Of a DNA stretch of 42,226 nt, positions 32,386 through 39,421 are shown piece after piece. The notes under the pieces are model-generated. The model saw nothing but the letters and a program-made list of their open reading frames with translations. It did no database searches and had not been told where the DNA came from. This stretch comes from a virus. The stretch is from positions 1 through 42,226 of the IMG/VR virus record IMGVR_UViG_3300020152_000040. One strand, given 5' to 3'. Numbering within the stretch: position 1 is the stretch's first letter; each line of letters starts with the position of its first letter. Both the position numbers and the translations under genes were made by a program.

Positions 32386-32996
32386 GGTGCACCGTCGAGG
32401 ACGGCGGCGTGGTGGTGGTCGGCGAGGGCCTCGGCGAGGCGTTGCTCGAGCTCGCGGACGCGCTCGCGGAGCTGGCCGCACTCGGACTCAAGGTCGCGGA
32501 CGACGGCGGCGCGGCGTAGATGTTGGGAACAGTAGGCCATGCCTTTCTTTGCCAGCGAATGACATGGCTTGCCAAGCGTCGAGAGCGCCGAGCAGCGCGG
32601 CCTGTCGACTCGATGCCATATGCACTTGTCACCATGTCGCCGAACGACGCGCTTACAGGGATAGCCGAGCGCGTCGACGGTGGCGCACTCGATCCGCTCC
32701 GGCGGTTCGCCGCGCGGCCTGTCGCGATGGACGGTGCAGTAGTCCGAACCGGGAACCGTCGTGTTGTGGCACCGCGAGCCGGTGGCATTCAGGGACGCGC
32801 ACCGCGGCCGCGGCGGGAAGGGGACAGGGGCCGCGACGGGGACGTTCTCGCGCGGTGGCTCGCGGCGGTGGAGGTAGCACCGGCCTCGGAAGGCGGGGCG
32901 GCCGATCGCGTCGCACGGGGCGCCGCTCGCGCATGGGGCGCCGCACCGCGGGACGGCGTCGGGGTCGCGGCGGATGCGTCGCGCGCCGCTTCTCAT
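32382..32996 (-). CDS. Tandem CCCH zinc-motif protein with coiled coil
   Basis: 204 aa. Four repeats of C-x(8-9)-C-x(7-11)-C-x2-H are visible: CDAIGRPAFRGRCYLH (with the preceding CGAPC), CASLNATGSRC..YCTVH, CATVDALGYPC..CIWH and CSALSTLGKPC..YCSQH. A C-terminal coiled coil follows (ESECGQLRERVRELEQRLAE). Related motifs occur in the gene at 33505-34002. ATG 32996 chosen because the in-frame sequence upstream is arginine-rich shadow. It could bind nucleic acid or protein. Single CCCH units are common in phages; four in a row is unusual. Confidence 0.75.
   Translation of the reverse strand: MRSGARRIRRDPDAVPRCGAPCASGAPCDAIGRPAFRGRCYLHRREPPRENVPVAAPVPFPPRPRCASLNATGSRCHNTTVPGSDYCTVHRDRPRGEPPERIECATVDALGYPCKRVVRRHGDKCIWHRVDRPRCSALSTLGKPCHSLAKKGMAYCSQHLRRAAVVRDLESECGQLRERVRELEQRLAEALADHHHAAVLDGAP
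32623..32638 (+). repeat. In-coding copy of the octamer motif CACTTGTC-ACCATGTC
   Basis: The 16 bases 32624-32639 (ACTTGTCACCATGTCG) are identical to 24749-24764. Here the motif lies inside the coding part of a CCCH repeat on the minus strand, where it encodes RHGDK, so it does not obviously serve a start codon. Confidence 0.5.
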
Positions 32997-33508
32997 GTCG
33001 ACGGATCCTTGTCCATCGCGTCGGCGGGAGGCGGCGCGGCGCGGCCCTCGGTGGGGTGTCTGTCGACGGCCGGTGGCGCGCTCGCGTCCTTGCCGCGGAC
33101 GGCGTGGAGCGTGATCTGCATGGGCCGCTTGCGCGGGAGGCGGACCTCGACGGTGCGATCGCGCTCGAGCTCCGGCGAACCCCAGATCCGCACCGCCGGT
33201 TCCCCCTTTTGCGAGCCGTGTTCGACTTGGCCCTTGTACAGGGTGATCTTGCGGCCGTGCCACGACGGGACGGCGCGGCCGAACATGCTCCGGATCAGCT
33301 GGCCATTCGTCGAGTTCAGGACGAGGGCGTAGGGCATCTCGCGGAACACGATCACGCCGCGCTTGCGCTCGCCGCCGGTTTTGTCATCGGGGAGGGACTC
33401 GACGTCGACGCGCTCGATCGTGAGCGTGGGCCGCTTGTCGCCGAGCTGGCCGGCCTTGAGGAACCGGCCGGGGAACAGCTCGTCATAGTCGGCGGGGCCG
33501 CGGCTCAC
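32993..33508 (-). CDS. Conserved-looking phage hypothetical protein
   Basis: 171 aa, GTG start. YDELFPGRFLKAGQLGDKRP, then VLNSTNGQLIRSMFGRAVPS WHGRKITLYKGQVE split as in a beta-rich domain, and RIWGSPELERDRTVEV. This pattern (F...FLKA... VLN.TN... W.G..I.LY... IR.WGSP) recurs in proteins near phage exonucleases and might be a recombination or ssDNA partner, but no function is established here. Stop overlaps the start of the CCCH gene. Confidence 0.7.
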   Translation of the reverse strand: MSRGPADYDELFPGRFLKAGQLGDKRPTLTIERVDVESLPDDKTGGERKRGVIVFREMPYALVLNSTNGQLIRSMFGRAVPSWHGRKITLYKGQVEHGSQKGEPAVRIWGSPELERDRTVEVRLPRKRPMQITLHAVRGKDASAPPAVDRHPTEGRAAPPPADAMDKDPST

Positions 33509-34002
33509 GGCTGCGCCTCGCCGTTCACCTTGGTGCCGGGCTTGCGCCACGCGCGGAGCAGCTGGAGTTCCGCGCGGACCTTCTCGAGCTGGACGCTCAG
33601 ATCGGTGATCTGCCGGCGGAGGTCCGTGTTCTCGTCCTCAAGGCGCCGCTCGTTCCGGACGCGCTCGTTCACCACCTCGACGCGCTTCTCACTCGGCCCG
33701 ACGCGCGGCGGTGGCTCCGGTGCCGGTGCGGCGCGGAGGACGGCGCGGAGGTGGAGGAAACAGTGATCGAACCCCTTGGCGGCGGAGTGCCGGCACGGCC
33801 ACCCGTTCGGGTTCACCGTTTTGCACCGCGGCTCCGGCGCGCGGCGGTTCCGCGTGCTCGTGTGCTCGCGGTCGGCGATCCCCTCCGGCGAGTGGAGGTA
33901 GCAGCGGCCGCCGTAGCGCGCGATCGCCGGGAGCATGCACCGGCCGCCGCCTTCCACCTTGGGAGCGCCGCACCGGCCCCTCCAGAACGCGTCCTCGCTC
34001 AC
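33505..34002 (-). CDS. CCCH zinc-motif protein with coiled coil (paralogue)
   Basis: 165 aa. Two repeats: CGAPKVEGGGRC..CYLH and CKTVNPNGWPC..HCFLH, with a C-terminal coiled coil (ERVRNERRLEDENTDLRRQI, ITDLSVQLEKVRAELQLLRA). The same architecture as 32382-32996 with fewer repeats. GTG start with AGGAGG upstream, and a GTGA overlap with the next gene. Confidence 0.75.
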   Translation of the reverse strand: MSEDAFWRGRCGAPKVEGGGRCMLPAIARYGGRCYLHSPEGIADREHTSTRNRRAPEPRCKTVNPNGWPCRHSAAKGFDHCFLHLRAVLRAAPAPEPPPRVGPSEKRVEVVNERVRNERRLEDENTDLRRQITDLSVQLEKVRAELQLLRAWRKPGTKVNGEAQP

Positions 34003-34011
34003 GTGGGCCTC

Positions 34012-34143
34012 CTACTCGGCGCCGTGGACGATACGCGCGAGCTTAGGAGACAGGCTCGAGCGCGGCTCGTGGTGGAACGCGCGCCGGCACCACGCGCGGA
34101 GCGACAGAGGCATCCCGCGGTTACGTCGCCGCGCCTCCCGCAT
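34012..34143 (-). CDS. Small basic ORF
   Basis: 43 aa, start REARRRNRGMPLSLRAWCRR. Ends TAG immediately before the AGGAGG that serves the next gene, and begins 6 bases after the stop of the upstream gene. Fits the tight packing of the operon. No family. Confidence 0.4.
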   Translation of the reverse strand: MREARRRNRGMPLSLRAWCRRAFHHEPRSSLSPKLARIVHGAE

Positions 34144-34148
34144 GCTGA

Positions 34149-34439
34149 TCACGTCCCGGCTCCGTTCGCCGGGAGCGACGCGACGGCGAGCGTCCCGTCC
34201 GCGCTCGAGCCGTGGGCGGTGGTCGGCTCGCGCTCGCCGAGGGCCGTGTTCAGGTTCGCGAGCTCGGCGCGTGCGGTGAGCAGCTCGCCGCGAACCTGCT
34301 CGGTCTCCACGTGGAGGCGCTCGAGCCGCGCGCCGAGCTTGTCGACGTTGCGCTGTGCTCGGTCGCGGAGCTCGGTGAGCGTGTTCGAGACGCTCGCGGG
34401 ACGACGTGGTTTCTTGTCGCTTTGTTCACTTTTAGACAT
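34149..34439 (-). CDS. Coiled-coil hypothetical protein
   Basis: 96 aa. Starts SKSEQSDKKPRRPASVSNTL, then a heptad-like helix (ELRDRAQRNVDKLGARLERL, VETEQVRGELLTARAELANL) and a low-complexity tail. The ATG is preceded by GGAGACAAATCACC, an octamer-family start motif. It may oligomerise with the coiled-coil zinc-motif proteins downstream. Confidence 0.65.
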   Translation of the reverse strand: MSKSEQSDKKPRRPASVSNTLTELRDRAQRNVDKLGARLERLHVETEQVRGELLTARAELANLNTALGEREPTTAHGSSADGTLAVASLPANGAGT

Positions 34440-34458
34440 GGTGATTTGTCTCCATTTC
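34411..34458. promoter_or_regulatory. Octamer-family motif over a minus-strand start
   Basis: Plus-strand octamers TTCTTGTC-GCTTTGTT-CACTTTTA-GACATGGT-GATTTGTC-TCCATTTC. On the minus strand it reads GGAGACAAATCACCATGTC, closely matching the array at 30979. It spans the end of the nuclease gene and the start codon at 34439. Confidence 0.5.
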
Positions 34459-35307
34459 CAGATCGGCGAGATCGTCGGGCTGCTCGGAAGGGTCGCGCCA
34501 CGGCGGGAGGCGCAAGATCCGCTCGGCCGTGGGCGCCTGTCCCGGCCACGTGTCGGCTTTGCGGCACTCGGCGAGGCGCTCGAGCATCTCGCGGTAGAGC
34601 GCCCGGCCGATCTCGAGCGTCTCGAGCAAGTCGTACACGATCACGTCGAACGGCGGCGTGTTCTCGACGGCGATGCACTTCGGGTAGAGCGCGCGGCCGG
34701 TGAGTGTCTGGTAGCCGTCGGCGTAGAGCGCGCACTGAACGTCGAACGAGCGGAGCGCGAAGTTCTTCTCGAAAAAGAACGGCGCGACGTCGCGGCTCGT
34801 TTTGATCTCGGCCATCGCGTCCGGCACCGAGTGCGAGATCCAGTCGAGGCGCCCCTTGCACACGATCCCCGTCGCCTCGTCGCGCCACACGAGCACTTGC
34901 TCCGCGGCGCCGCGTTCGAGGTAGCGTTTCGCGAGCGCGTTCGAGCGGACGGCGGCGGCCATGCCGTGCGCGAGCTCCACGTCCTCGCGGCGGACGATCG
35001 TGAGGCCGTCTCGCTCGGCGACCTCGACGAACGCGTCCCACAGCTTCCCTTGTCGACGTTGCGCCGGCCACTCCGCCGGCGGCCACACCGCATACTCGTG
35101 CGCGAGTCGCTCGGGTTCGAGGATCGCCGTGTGAGCGAGTGCGCCGAGGCGTTTCGCGTCCGTCGGCTCGTCCGGCGCGGTGAGGTGGTAGCGGTAGTGA
35201 AGCGGGGACTTCGCGATCGCCTTGAGCGTCGAGAAGTTCACCGCGTCCAGCTTGCGATACTCGGCCTCGCTGATCTTGTCGCGGCCGTAGATCCCGGGTT
35301 CGATCAC
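34432..35307 (-). CDS. RecE/Cas4-like PD-(D/E)XK exonuclease
   Basis: 291 aa, GTG start. Residues 20-60 have DAVNFSTLKAIAKSPLHYRY and LGALAHTAIL with H59; the core has CKGRLDWI (D155) and DAMAEIKTS (E167, K169), the catalytic D...EXK of the YqaJ/RecE-Cas4 fold; the C-terminal helix contains CALYADGYQTLTGR. Processes double-stranded ends for phage recombination. No RecT/Redbeta gene is visible next to it; candidates for a partner are the uncharacterised neighbours. Confidence 0.88.
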   Translation of the reverse strand: MIEPGIYGRDKISEAEYRKLDAVNFSTLKAIAKSPLHYRYHLTAPDEPTDAKRLGALAHTAILEPERLAHEYAVWPPAEWPAQRRQGKLWDAFVEVAERDGLTIVRREDVELAHGMAAAVRSNALAKRYLERGAAEQVLVWRDEATGIVCKGRLDWISHSVPDAMAEIKTSRDVAPFFFEKNFALRSFDVQCALYADGYQTLTGRALYPKCIAVENTPPFDVIVYDLLETLEIGRALYREMLERLAECRKADTWPGQAPTAERILRLPPWRDPSEQPDDLADLEMETNHHV

Positions 35308-35723
35308 TCCGCCGCCTCGCTCGGTGCGCGCGTGACGTCGCGCGGGTGGACGACTTCCATCTCGCCGCCGACCTCGCGCCGGACGTACACCTTGCCGTCG
35401 GCGCCGAGCGCGTGGAGCGTGCCGAACCACGGCCCCGCCTCGTCCATCACCTCGACGCGCTCGCCGACGCGGATTGCTGGCTCGTCCGGCTCGAGCGCGG
35501 ACGCGAGGTAGTCGAGGTGAACGCGCGCGTAGTCGAGAGCGTTCTCCGCGAACCGGATGTAGCCGAGGGCCTCGGTTCGCGTGACAGGCGAGCTCGGCGG
35601 ACTCGTGACGTACGTTCCGCGTCCCCGGCACCGCTCGCGGCCGGCGGCGCCGATCCGCTCGAGCTGCTCGAACACGTCCGCGAGCGCGCGTTGCGCAAGC
35701 TCGTCCACCCCCATCGCACCCAT
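35304..35723 (-). CDS. Hypothetical protein, first gene of the minus early operon
   Basis: 139 aa. N-terminal helices (DELAQRALADVFEQLERIGA), then an SH3-like beta stretch (VGERVEVMDEAGPWFGTLHA, GKVYVRREVGGEMEVVHPRD). ATG 35723 follows GGGGG; the ATG three codons later (35714) is an alternative. Directly downstream of the divergent control region, so it is the leader gene of the operon. Confidence 0.7.
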   Translation of the reverse strand: MGAMGVDELAQRALADVFEQLERIGAAGRERCRGRGTYVTSPPSSPVTRTEALGYIRFAENALDYARVHLDYLASALEPDEPAIRVGERVEVMDEAGPWFGTLHALGADGKVYVRREVGGEMEVVHPRDVTRAPSEAAE

Positions 35724-35748
35724 GGATCCCCCCGTGAGTCTGAGTGTC

Positions 35749-35916
35749 GCGTTATAACTCCCCGTCAGAATGCGAAGCAAGATGGCCGACAGAAAACGCG
35801 GGGTGCGTGGTGGGTAAGGTGATCTGCACTCCGCCTTGCGGCCGGTGGTCTGCAGACTTGCAGCCTTACACTTTCCTTTGCTCGCGGTCCGCACGCGGCG
35901 TTACAACTTACCGTCA
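35749..35916. promoter_or_regulatory. Divergent control region with a 19-bp imperfect direct repeat
   Basis: GCGTTATAACTCCCCGTCA (35749-35767) and GCGTTACAACTTACCGTCA (35898-35916) match at 16 of 19 positions. The left copy contains GTTATAAC, giving a minus-strand -10 TATAAC (35756-35751) with TTGCTT as -35 (35780-35775, 18-bp spacer), aimed at the early minus operon. The right copy runs into the ATG of the HTH gene at 35916. Also present: GTCTGCAGACTT (35848-35859). Probable operator pair for the neighbouring HTH proteins. Confidence 0.55.
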
Positions 35917-36152
35917 TGACTCTGGACGAGTGGCTCGAGCGGGAAGGGTACGGGGCCGCGCACCGGCTCACTTTCGCGGCCTGTGTCTCGGCGCCGACCG
36001 TCCAGCGTGCGCGCGAGGGCCGGTGCTCGCTCGCGTCGGCGCTCAAGATCAGCGCGGCGACGGAATACGCCGTCGAGGTCGCGAGCATGACGGCCGACGA
36101 GGTTCCGGACGGCGTCGCGGTGCCGCGTAAGCGCGTGCGGGGTCGCACGTGA
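35916..36152 (+). CDS. Cro/CI-like HTH regulator
   Basis: 78 aa. TLDEWLEREGYGAAHRLTFA ... VSAPTVQRAREGRCSLASAL reads as an XRE-type HTH with a divergent recognition helix. The GTGA junction couples it to a second HTH gene. Its start lies in the 19-bp repeat, consistent with autoregulation. Either repressor or antirepressor of the switch. Confidence 0.7.
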   Translation: MTLDEWLEREGYGAAHRLTFAACVSAPTVQRAREGRCSLASALKISAATEYAVEVASMTADEVPDGVAVPRKRVRGRT

Positions 36153-36421
36153 GTTTGCCGGCGGTGGCGCGTCGACAGGCGCTCGCGCTGGCCCTCGGAA
36201 CGGCCATTCGCCACCGGCGAACCGAGCTCGGGATGAGTGAGACGCTGCTCGCGCACGTGATCGAGACGCGTCCCGGCCTCGTCGCGCGCGTCGAGAGCGG
36301 CCGCCACGCGCTCTCGCTCGATCTGCTGTTCCGCTACGCCGAGGGCCTCGGAACGACGCCGTCCGCGCTGCTCGCGCTGGCCGAGCAGCTCGCCGGGGCG
36401 TCCGCTTCACTTACGGTGTGA
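36149..36421 (+). CDS. XRE-family HTH regulator, probable lysogeny repressor or Cro
   Basis: 90 aa, GTG start. ALGTAIRHRRTELGMSETLL, AHVIETRPGLVARVESGRHA and LSLDLLFRYAEGLGTTPSAL make a full five-helix XRE domain with no extra domain. Such small proteins serve as Cro or short repressors. Lies next to a divergent promoter region with repeats, so the switch function is well supported by context. A TCCGCGA-CGTC-TCGCGGA inverted repeat (36430-36447) follows. Confidence 0.8.
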   Translation: MSLPAVARRQALALALGTAIRHRRTELGMSETLLAHVIETRPGLVARVESGRHALSLDLLFRYAEGLGTTPSALLALAEQLAGASASLTV

Positions 36422-36467
36422 GAGGTAGGTCCGCGACGTCTCGCGGACGGAAGGGGTGGTGCGCGCT

Positions 36468-36938
36468 ATGCGTGGTGACGAGCTCGTGGAGAAGTTGCCG
36501 TGTCGGCTCACGTCGACGGAAAAGGCCCATCGCGCGGACGATCTCGCGCGCCAGCTCGCGCGGCTCGACGAGCTCCGCGTTCAGAAGGCGCAAGCGGCGC
36601 GCGTGATCGGCGAGTCGATCAAGGACGTCGAGAAGACGATCGCGGGGCTCTCGGAGCAGGTTCGGACCGGCGTCGAGCGGCGCGAGGTGGAGCTCGCCGA
36701 GCGGCCGGACTACGCGCTCGGGATCGTCCACGTGTACCGAACAGACACGGGCGAGGTGGTCCGCACGCGCGGGATCGAGCCGGCCGAGCGACAACAGGCC
36801 CTGTTCGACGAGGCCGAGGCCGAGGCCCGTCGCGCGCGGGACATCAAGCTCGTGAGTCACGGGTGGACGAAACCGGCCGCCGACGTCGCCGAGGCCGACG
36901 ACGACAAGGACGACGGCGAGGACTCGTCGGCGCACTGA
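36468..36938 (+). CDS. Hypothetical coiled-coil protein before the helicase
   Basis: 156 aa. The N-terminal RGDELVEKLPCRLTSTEKAH, long helices with LDELRVQKAQAARVIGESIK and a middle YALGIVHVYRTDTGEVV, then an acidic tail. ATG 36468 preferred (GGAAGGGG 11 bases upstream); GTG 36456 in frame is an alternative. Similar proteins precede replication genes in many phages; function unknown. Confidence 0.7.
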   Translation: MRGDELVEKLPCRLTSTEKAHRADDLARQLARLDELRVQKAQAARVIGESIKDVEKTIAGLSEQVRTGVERREVELAERPDYALGIVHVYRTDTGEVVRTRGIEPAERQQALFDEAEAEARRARDIKLVSHGWTKPAADVAEADDDKDDGEDSSAH

Positions 36939-36974
36939 ACGCCGCGCATGGGGGTGTGCGGTGACAGATAGAAC

Positions 36975-38588
36975 ATGGGGGACGTGGTGCGCGCCGTGAA
37001 GCCACCACACACCAACGGATCCGGCACCCACGGCGCCGGCGGGGGACGATCGGGCCGTCTCGGCGACGCGGATCGCGTCCGGCCCGTCGAACACCTGGAC
37101 ATCAATCTCGAGGGCGACGTCCTGAACGCGCTCGTCACCTATCCCGAGATGATCGGGCCGAGCGGCGTCCAGCCGTCGGACTTCTACGCCGGGGCGAACG
37201 AGACGATCTGTCGCGTCCTGCTTGAGCTCGTCGCGCGGGGCGGCCGCGTGGACTTCGCGGCGCTACAGGCCGCGCTCGCGGACGCACGGCTACTCGAGCA
37301 AGTCGGCGGCGCGGCCTACCTGCTCCGGTTCTCGGAGCGCTTTCCGGCGCGCGACGTTGACGTGAAGCGGCTTCGCGTCCTCGCACGCCGGCGCGTGGTC
37401 GCGGCGACGGCGAGGCGGGTCGCACGTGCCACCGGGGACGAACTCGGCGCCGCACTCCGCGCACTGCGCGAGGCCGAGGCGGAGCTACAGCTCGTCGAGC
37501 ATGGGGACGCGGGGCCGGAAGTCCTCACGCTCGAGCAGCACGCGCTGTCCATCCGGCCGAGCGGCGAGCGGCGCCGGACCGGGTTCCCGACGATGGATCA
37601 GGCGTTCCGGGGCGGGGTGCCGGACGGTTCGCTGCTCATGTTCAATGGTGCGCCGGGAAGTGGAAAGACGGCGTTCGCGACGGTGCTCGGCGACAGGTGG
37701 GAGCGCGAGGGGTGCGCGGTTCTGTACTACGCGGCCGACCAGCACCCCGACGGGATCCTGGTCCGCCTTGCCCAGCTCGCCGGGTTCTCGCGCGAGGCGT
37801 TCGAGGCGCCTGGACGGCCGGGGGAGGCGGTGCGCGCGGACTTCGCTCGCGGGGCGCGGGGTCGGCTCTTTACGTGCTTCGATCCGTTCGGCGAGCTGGT
37901 TCCGCGCACGCTCGAACAGGCGATCCGCGCGCTCGAGCGGATGGCCGGCGACAGGCCGCGCGTTCTGATCGTGGACAGTCTGCAGACGGCGCCGTGTGAG
38001 TCCGCCTCACTGATCGAGTCGCCGCGCGCACGCGTGGACGCCGTGATCGCGGTGCTCAAGGCCGCCGCTCGTCGCGGGGCGACGGTGATCACGCTGTCCG
38101 AGGCGCACCGAGGCACGTACGGGGCCAAGAGTAAGACACAGCAGAGCAAGGGGATCGCGTCGGGGAAAGAGAGCAGCGGGATCGAGTTCCAAGCGGACGC
38201 GCTGCTCTACTTCGCGGCCGTCGAGGGGGAGCCGAACCTGATCGACGTCGAGATCTCGAAAAACTCGCGGTTTGGCGACGGAACGCCGGACGTTCGCCTG
38301 TCGCTCGATCGCGGCTCGCACCGGCTGATCGAGGTCGCGCCGCCGGACGCGTCGACGCTCACGGCGGCGGAGATCGAGGCGCGCGAGGCCGCGGCGGCGA
38401 AAGAGCGCGCCATCGTGCTCAAGGCCATCCGCGAGCATCGGGAGCTCAAGTCGGCCTCGGCCGTCTATCGCAAGGTGAAAGGCCGGAAGGCCGACGTGAT
38501 CGCGATGGTTCGCGAGCTGCTCGACGAGGGGGTGATCGCCAAGGTTGGCGGGGCGTTGCGTGTCCAGGAATGGGGAGGGGAAAAGTGA
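36975..38588 (+). CDS. DnaB-like replicative helicase with C-terminal winged helix
   Basis: 537 aa. DnaB N-terminal domain (about 40-135: NLEGDVLNALVTYPEMI, DFYAGANETICRVLLELVAR), linker, then a RecA-like core with GAPGSGKT (225-232), acidic tract around 251-260, and VLIVDSLQ (329-336); QADALLYFAAVE and ISKNSRFGDG are further RecA-core elements. From about 475 a winged helix follows (KAIREHRELKSASAVYRKVK, VIAMVRELLDEGVIAKVGGA), absent in typical DnaB. It may load itself at a specific site. No clear ribosome site, ATG 36975. Confidence 0.88.
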   Translation: MGDVVRAVKPPHTNGSGTHGAGGGRSGRLGDADRVRPVEHLDINLEGDVLNALVTYPEMIGPSGVQPSDFYAGANETICRVLLELVARGGRVDFAALQAALADARLLEQVGGAAYLLRFSERFPARDVDVKRLRVLARRRVVAATARRVARATGDELGAALRALREAEAELQLVEHGDAGPEVLTLEQHALSIRPSGERRRTGFPTMDQAFRGGVPDGSLLMFNGAPGSGKTAFATVLGDRWEREGCAVLYYAADQHPDGILVRLAQLAGFSREAFEAPGRPGEAVRADFARGARGRLFTCFDPFGELVPRTLEQAIRALERMAGDRPRVLIVDSLQTAPCESASLIESPRARVDAVIAVLKAAARRGATVITLSEAHRGTYGAKSKTQQSKGIASGKESSGIEFQADALLYFAAVEGEPNLIDVEISKNSRFGDGTPDVRLSLDRGSHRLIEVAPPDASTLTAAEIEAREAAAAKERAIVLKAIREHRELKSASAVYRKVKGRKADVIAMVRELLDEGVIAKVGGALRVQEWGGEK

Positions 38589-38734
38589 GCGGTTCCGTCG
38601 GTTCCGTCAGTTCCGGAACCGGTTCCCGGAACCGGTGCCGCAAATCGGTTCCCGAAGGTATATGGGTACGTAGTACCCAATACCCCGGGGAACCGATGCA
38701 GCTCGGCCGGCACCGGTCGGACGGGGGGCTGTAG
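38589..38734. repeat. GGTTCC/GGAACC hexamer array with a 7-bp-arm palindrome
   Basis: 146 bases between helicase and resolvase genes. GGTTCC or GGAACC occurs at 38591, 38600, 38615, 38621, 38628, 38647 and 38689, with AGTTCC at 38609; the first copies are spaced 9 bp. TGGGTAC-GTA-GTACCCA (38663-38679) is a perfect inverted repeat. A 49-codon ORF (38585-38734) fits the overlap pattern but is low-complexity, so the repeats are more likely functional DNA: an origin, operator or helicase-loading site. Confidence 0.55.
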
Positions 38735-39421
38735 ATGGGAACCGATCACCGATCGCCTGTTCGGCGCGTGGTGGTGGGCCTCGATCAGGCCGTGCGGACC
38801 GGGTGGGGAATCGCGCCGGAGCATGGGCGCGTCCTGCGTCACGGCGTCGCGACCACGCACGCTCACCGGCTCGCGGTGCTCGAGCTGGCCTTGCAGTTCG
38901 CCGGCGGCGATCGGCGCGCGCTCTACGTGTGTCTCGAGAAGCATGACCACATGCCCGTCACGCGCTTGACGCGGTTCGACCACGACACGCAACGCGCCGG
39001 ACCGCGACAGGCGGCGCCGGAGCGAAGCAACGCGACGTTGATCGGGATGGGCAAGGCCGCCGGGAGATGGCTCGAGCTGTGCGACCTGTTCGGCGTACCG
39101 CTCTCGAACCGGTTCGAGGTGCGGCCCGCAACGTGGCGATCGATCGTGCACGGGACGACGCGCGGACAGACCGAGGTGATCAAGCGCGCGGCCATGGTGT
39201 TCGCATCCGGCGCCGTCGGGGAGGACGTCACCGATCCCGATCAGGCCGAGGGGGTGTGCATCACCGTGTGGGCCTCGATCCACGGCCTCGCGATGGTCGA
39301 CGGCGAACGCGCTCGAGCGCGGATGGACAGGCGGATTGAGAAAGAGCTCGCGCGGCAGGGGACACTCGCACTCGACGCGCTCGACGCCGAGGTGGCGAAC
39401 GACAACGGGAGGCGGAAGTAG
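38735..39421 (+). CDS. RuvC-like Holliday junction resolvase
   Basis: 228 aa. RNase H-fold pattern: VVVGLDQAVRTGWG with D17, YVCLEKH with E68, and DPDQAEGVCI with D169, followed by WASIHGL. Resolves branched DNA before packaging. C-terminus VANDNGRRK matches the end of the following methylase. GGGGGG upstream of the ATG. Confidence 0.85.
   Translation: MGTDHRSPVRRVVVGLDQAVRTGWGIAPEHGRVLRHGVATTHAHRLAVLELALQFAGGDRRALYVCLEKHDHMPVTRLTRFDHDTQRAGPRQAAPERSNATLIGMGKAAGRWLELCDLFGVPLSNRFEVRPATWRSIVHGTTRGQTEVIKRAAMVFASGAVGEDVTDPDQAEGVCITVWASIHGLAMVDGERARARMDRRIEKELARQGTLALDALDAEVANDNGRRK
39391..39415 (+). repeat. 25-bp direct repeat at a gene junction, copy 1
   Basis: These 25 bases are identical to 40197-40221. 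Each copy encodes VANDNGRR at the end of a gene and contains the GGGAGG ribosome site of the next gene. A third partial copy (15 bases) lies at 40173-40187. Confidence 0.85.

Noticed and set aside
32387-33766. Long plus-strand frame opposite the CCCH genes
   Set aside because: Arginine/glycine-rich shadow without domains, while the minus frames show repeated zinc motifs and tight GTGA overlaps.
38585-38734. 49-codon ORF between helicase and resolvase genes, with GTGA and TAG-ATG junctions
   Set aside because: The junctions fit, but the sequence is low-complexity Ser/Gly/Arg text generated by the GGTTCC repeats; treated as repeat DNA.
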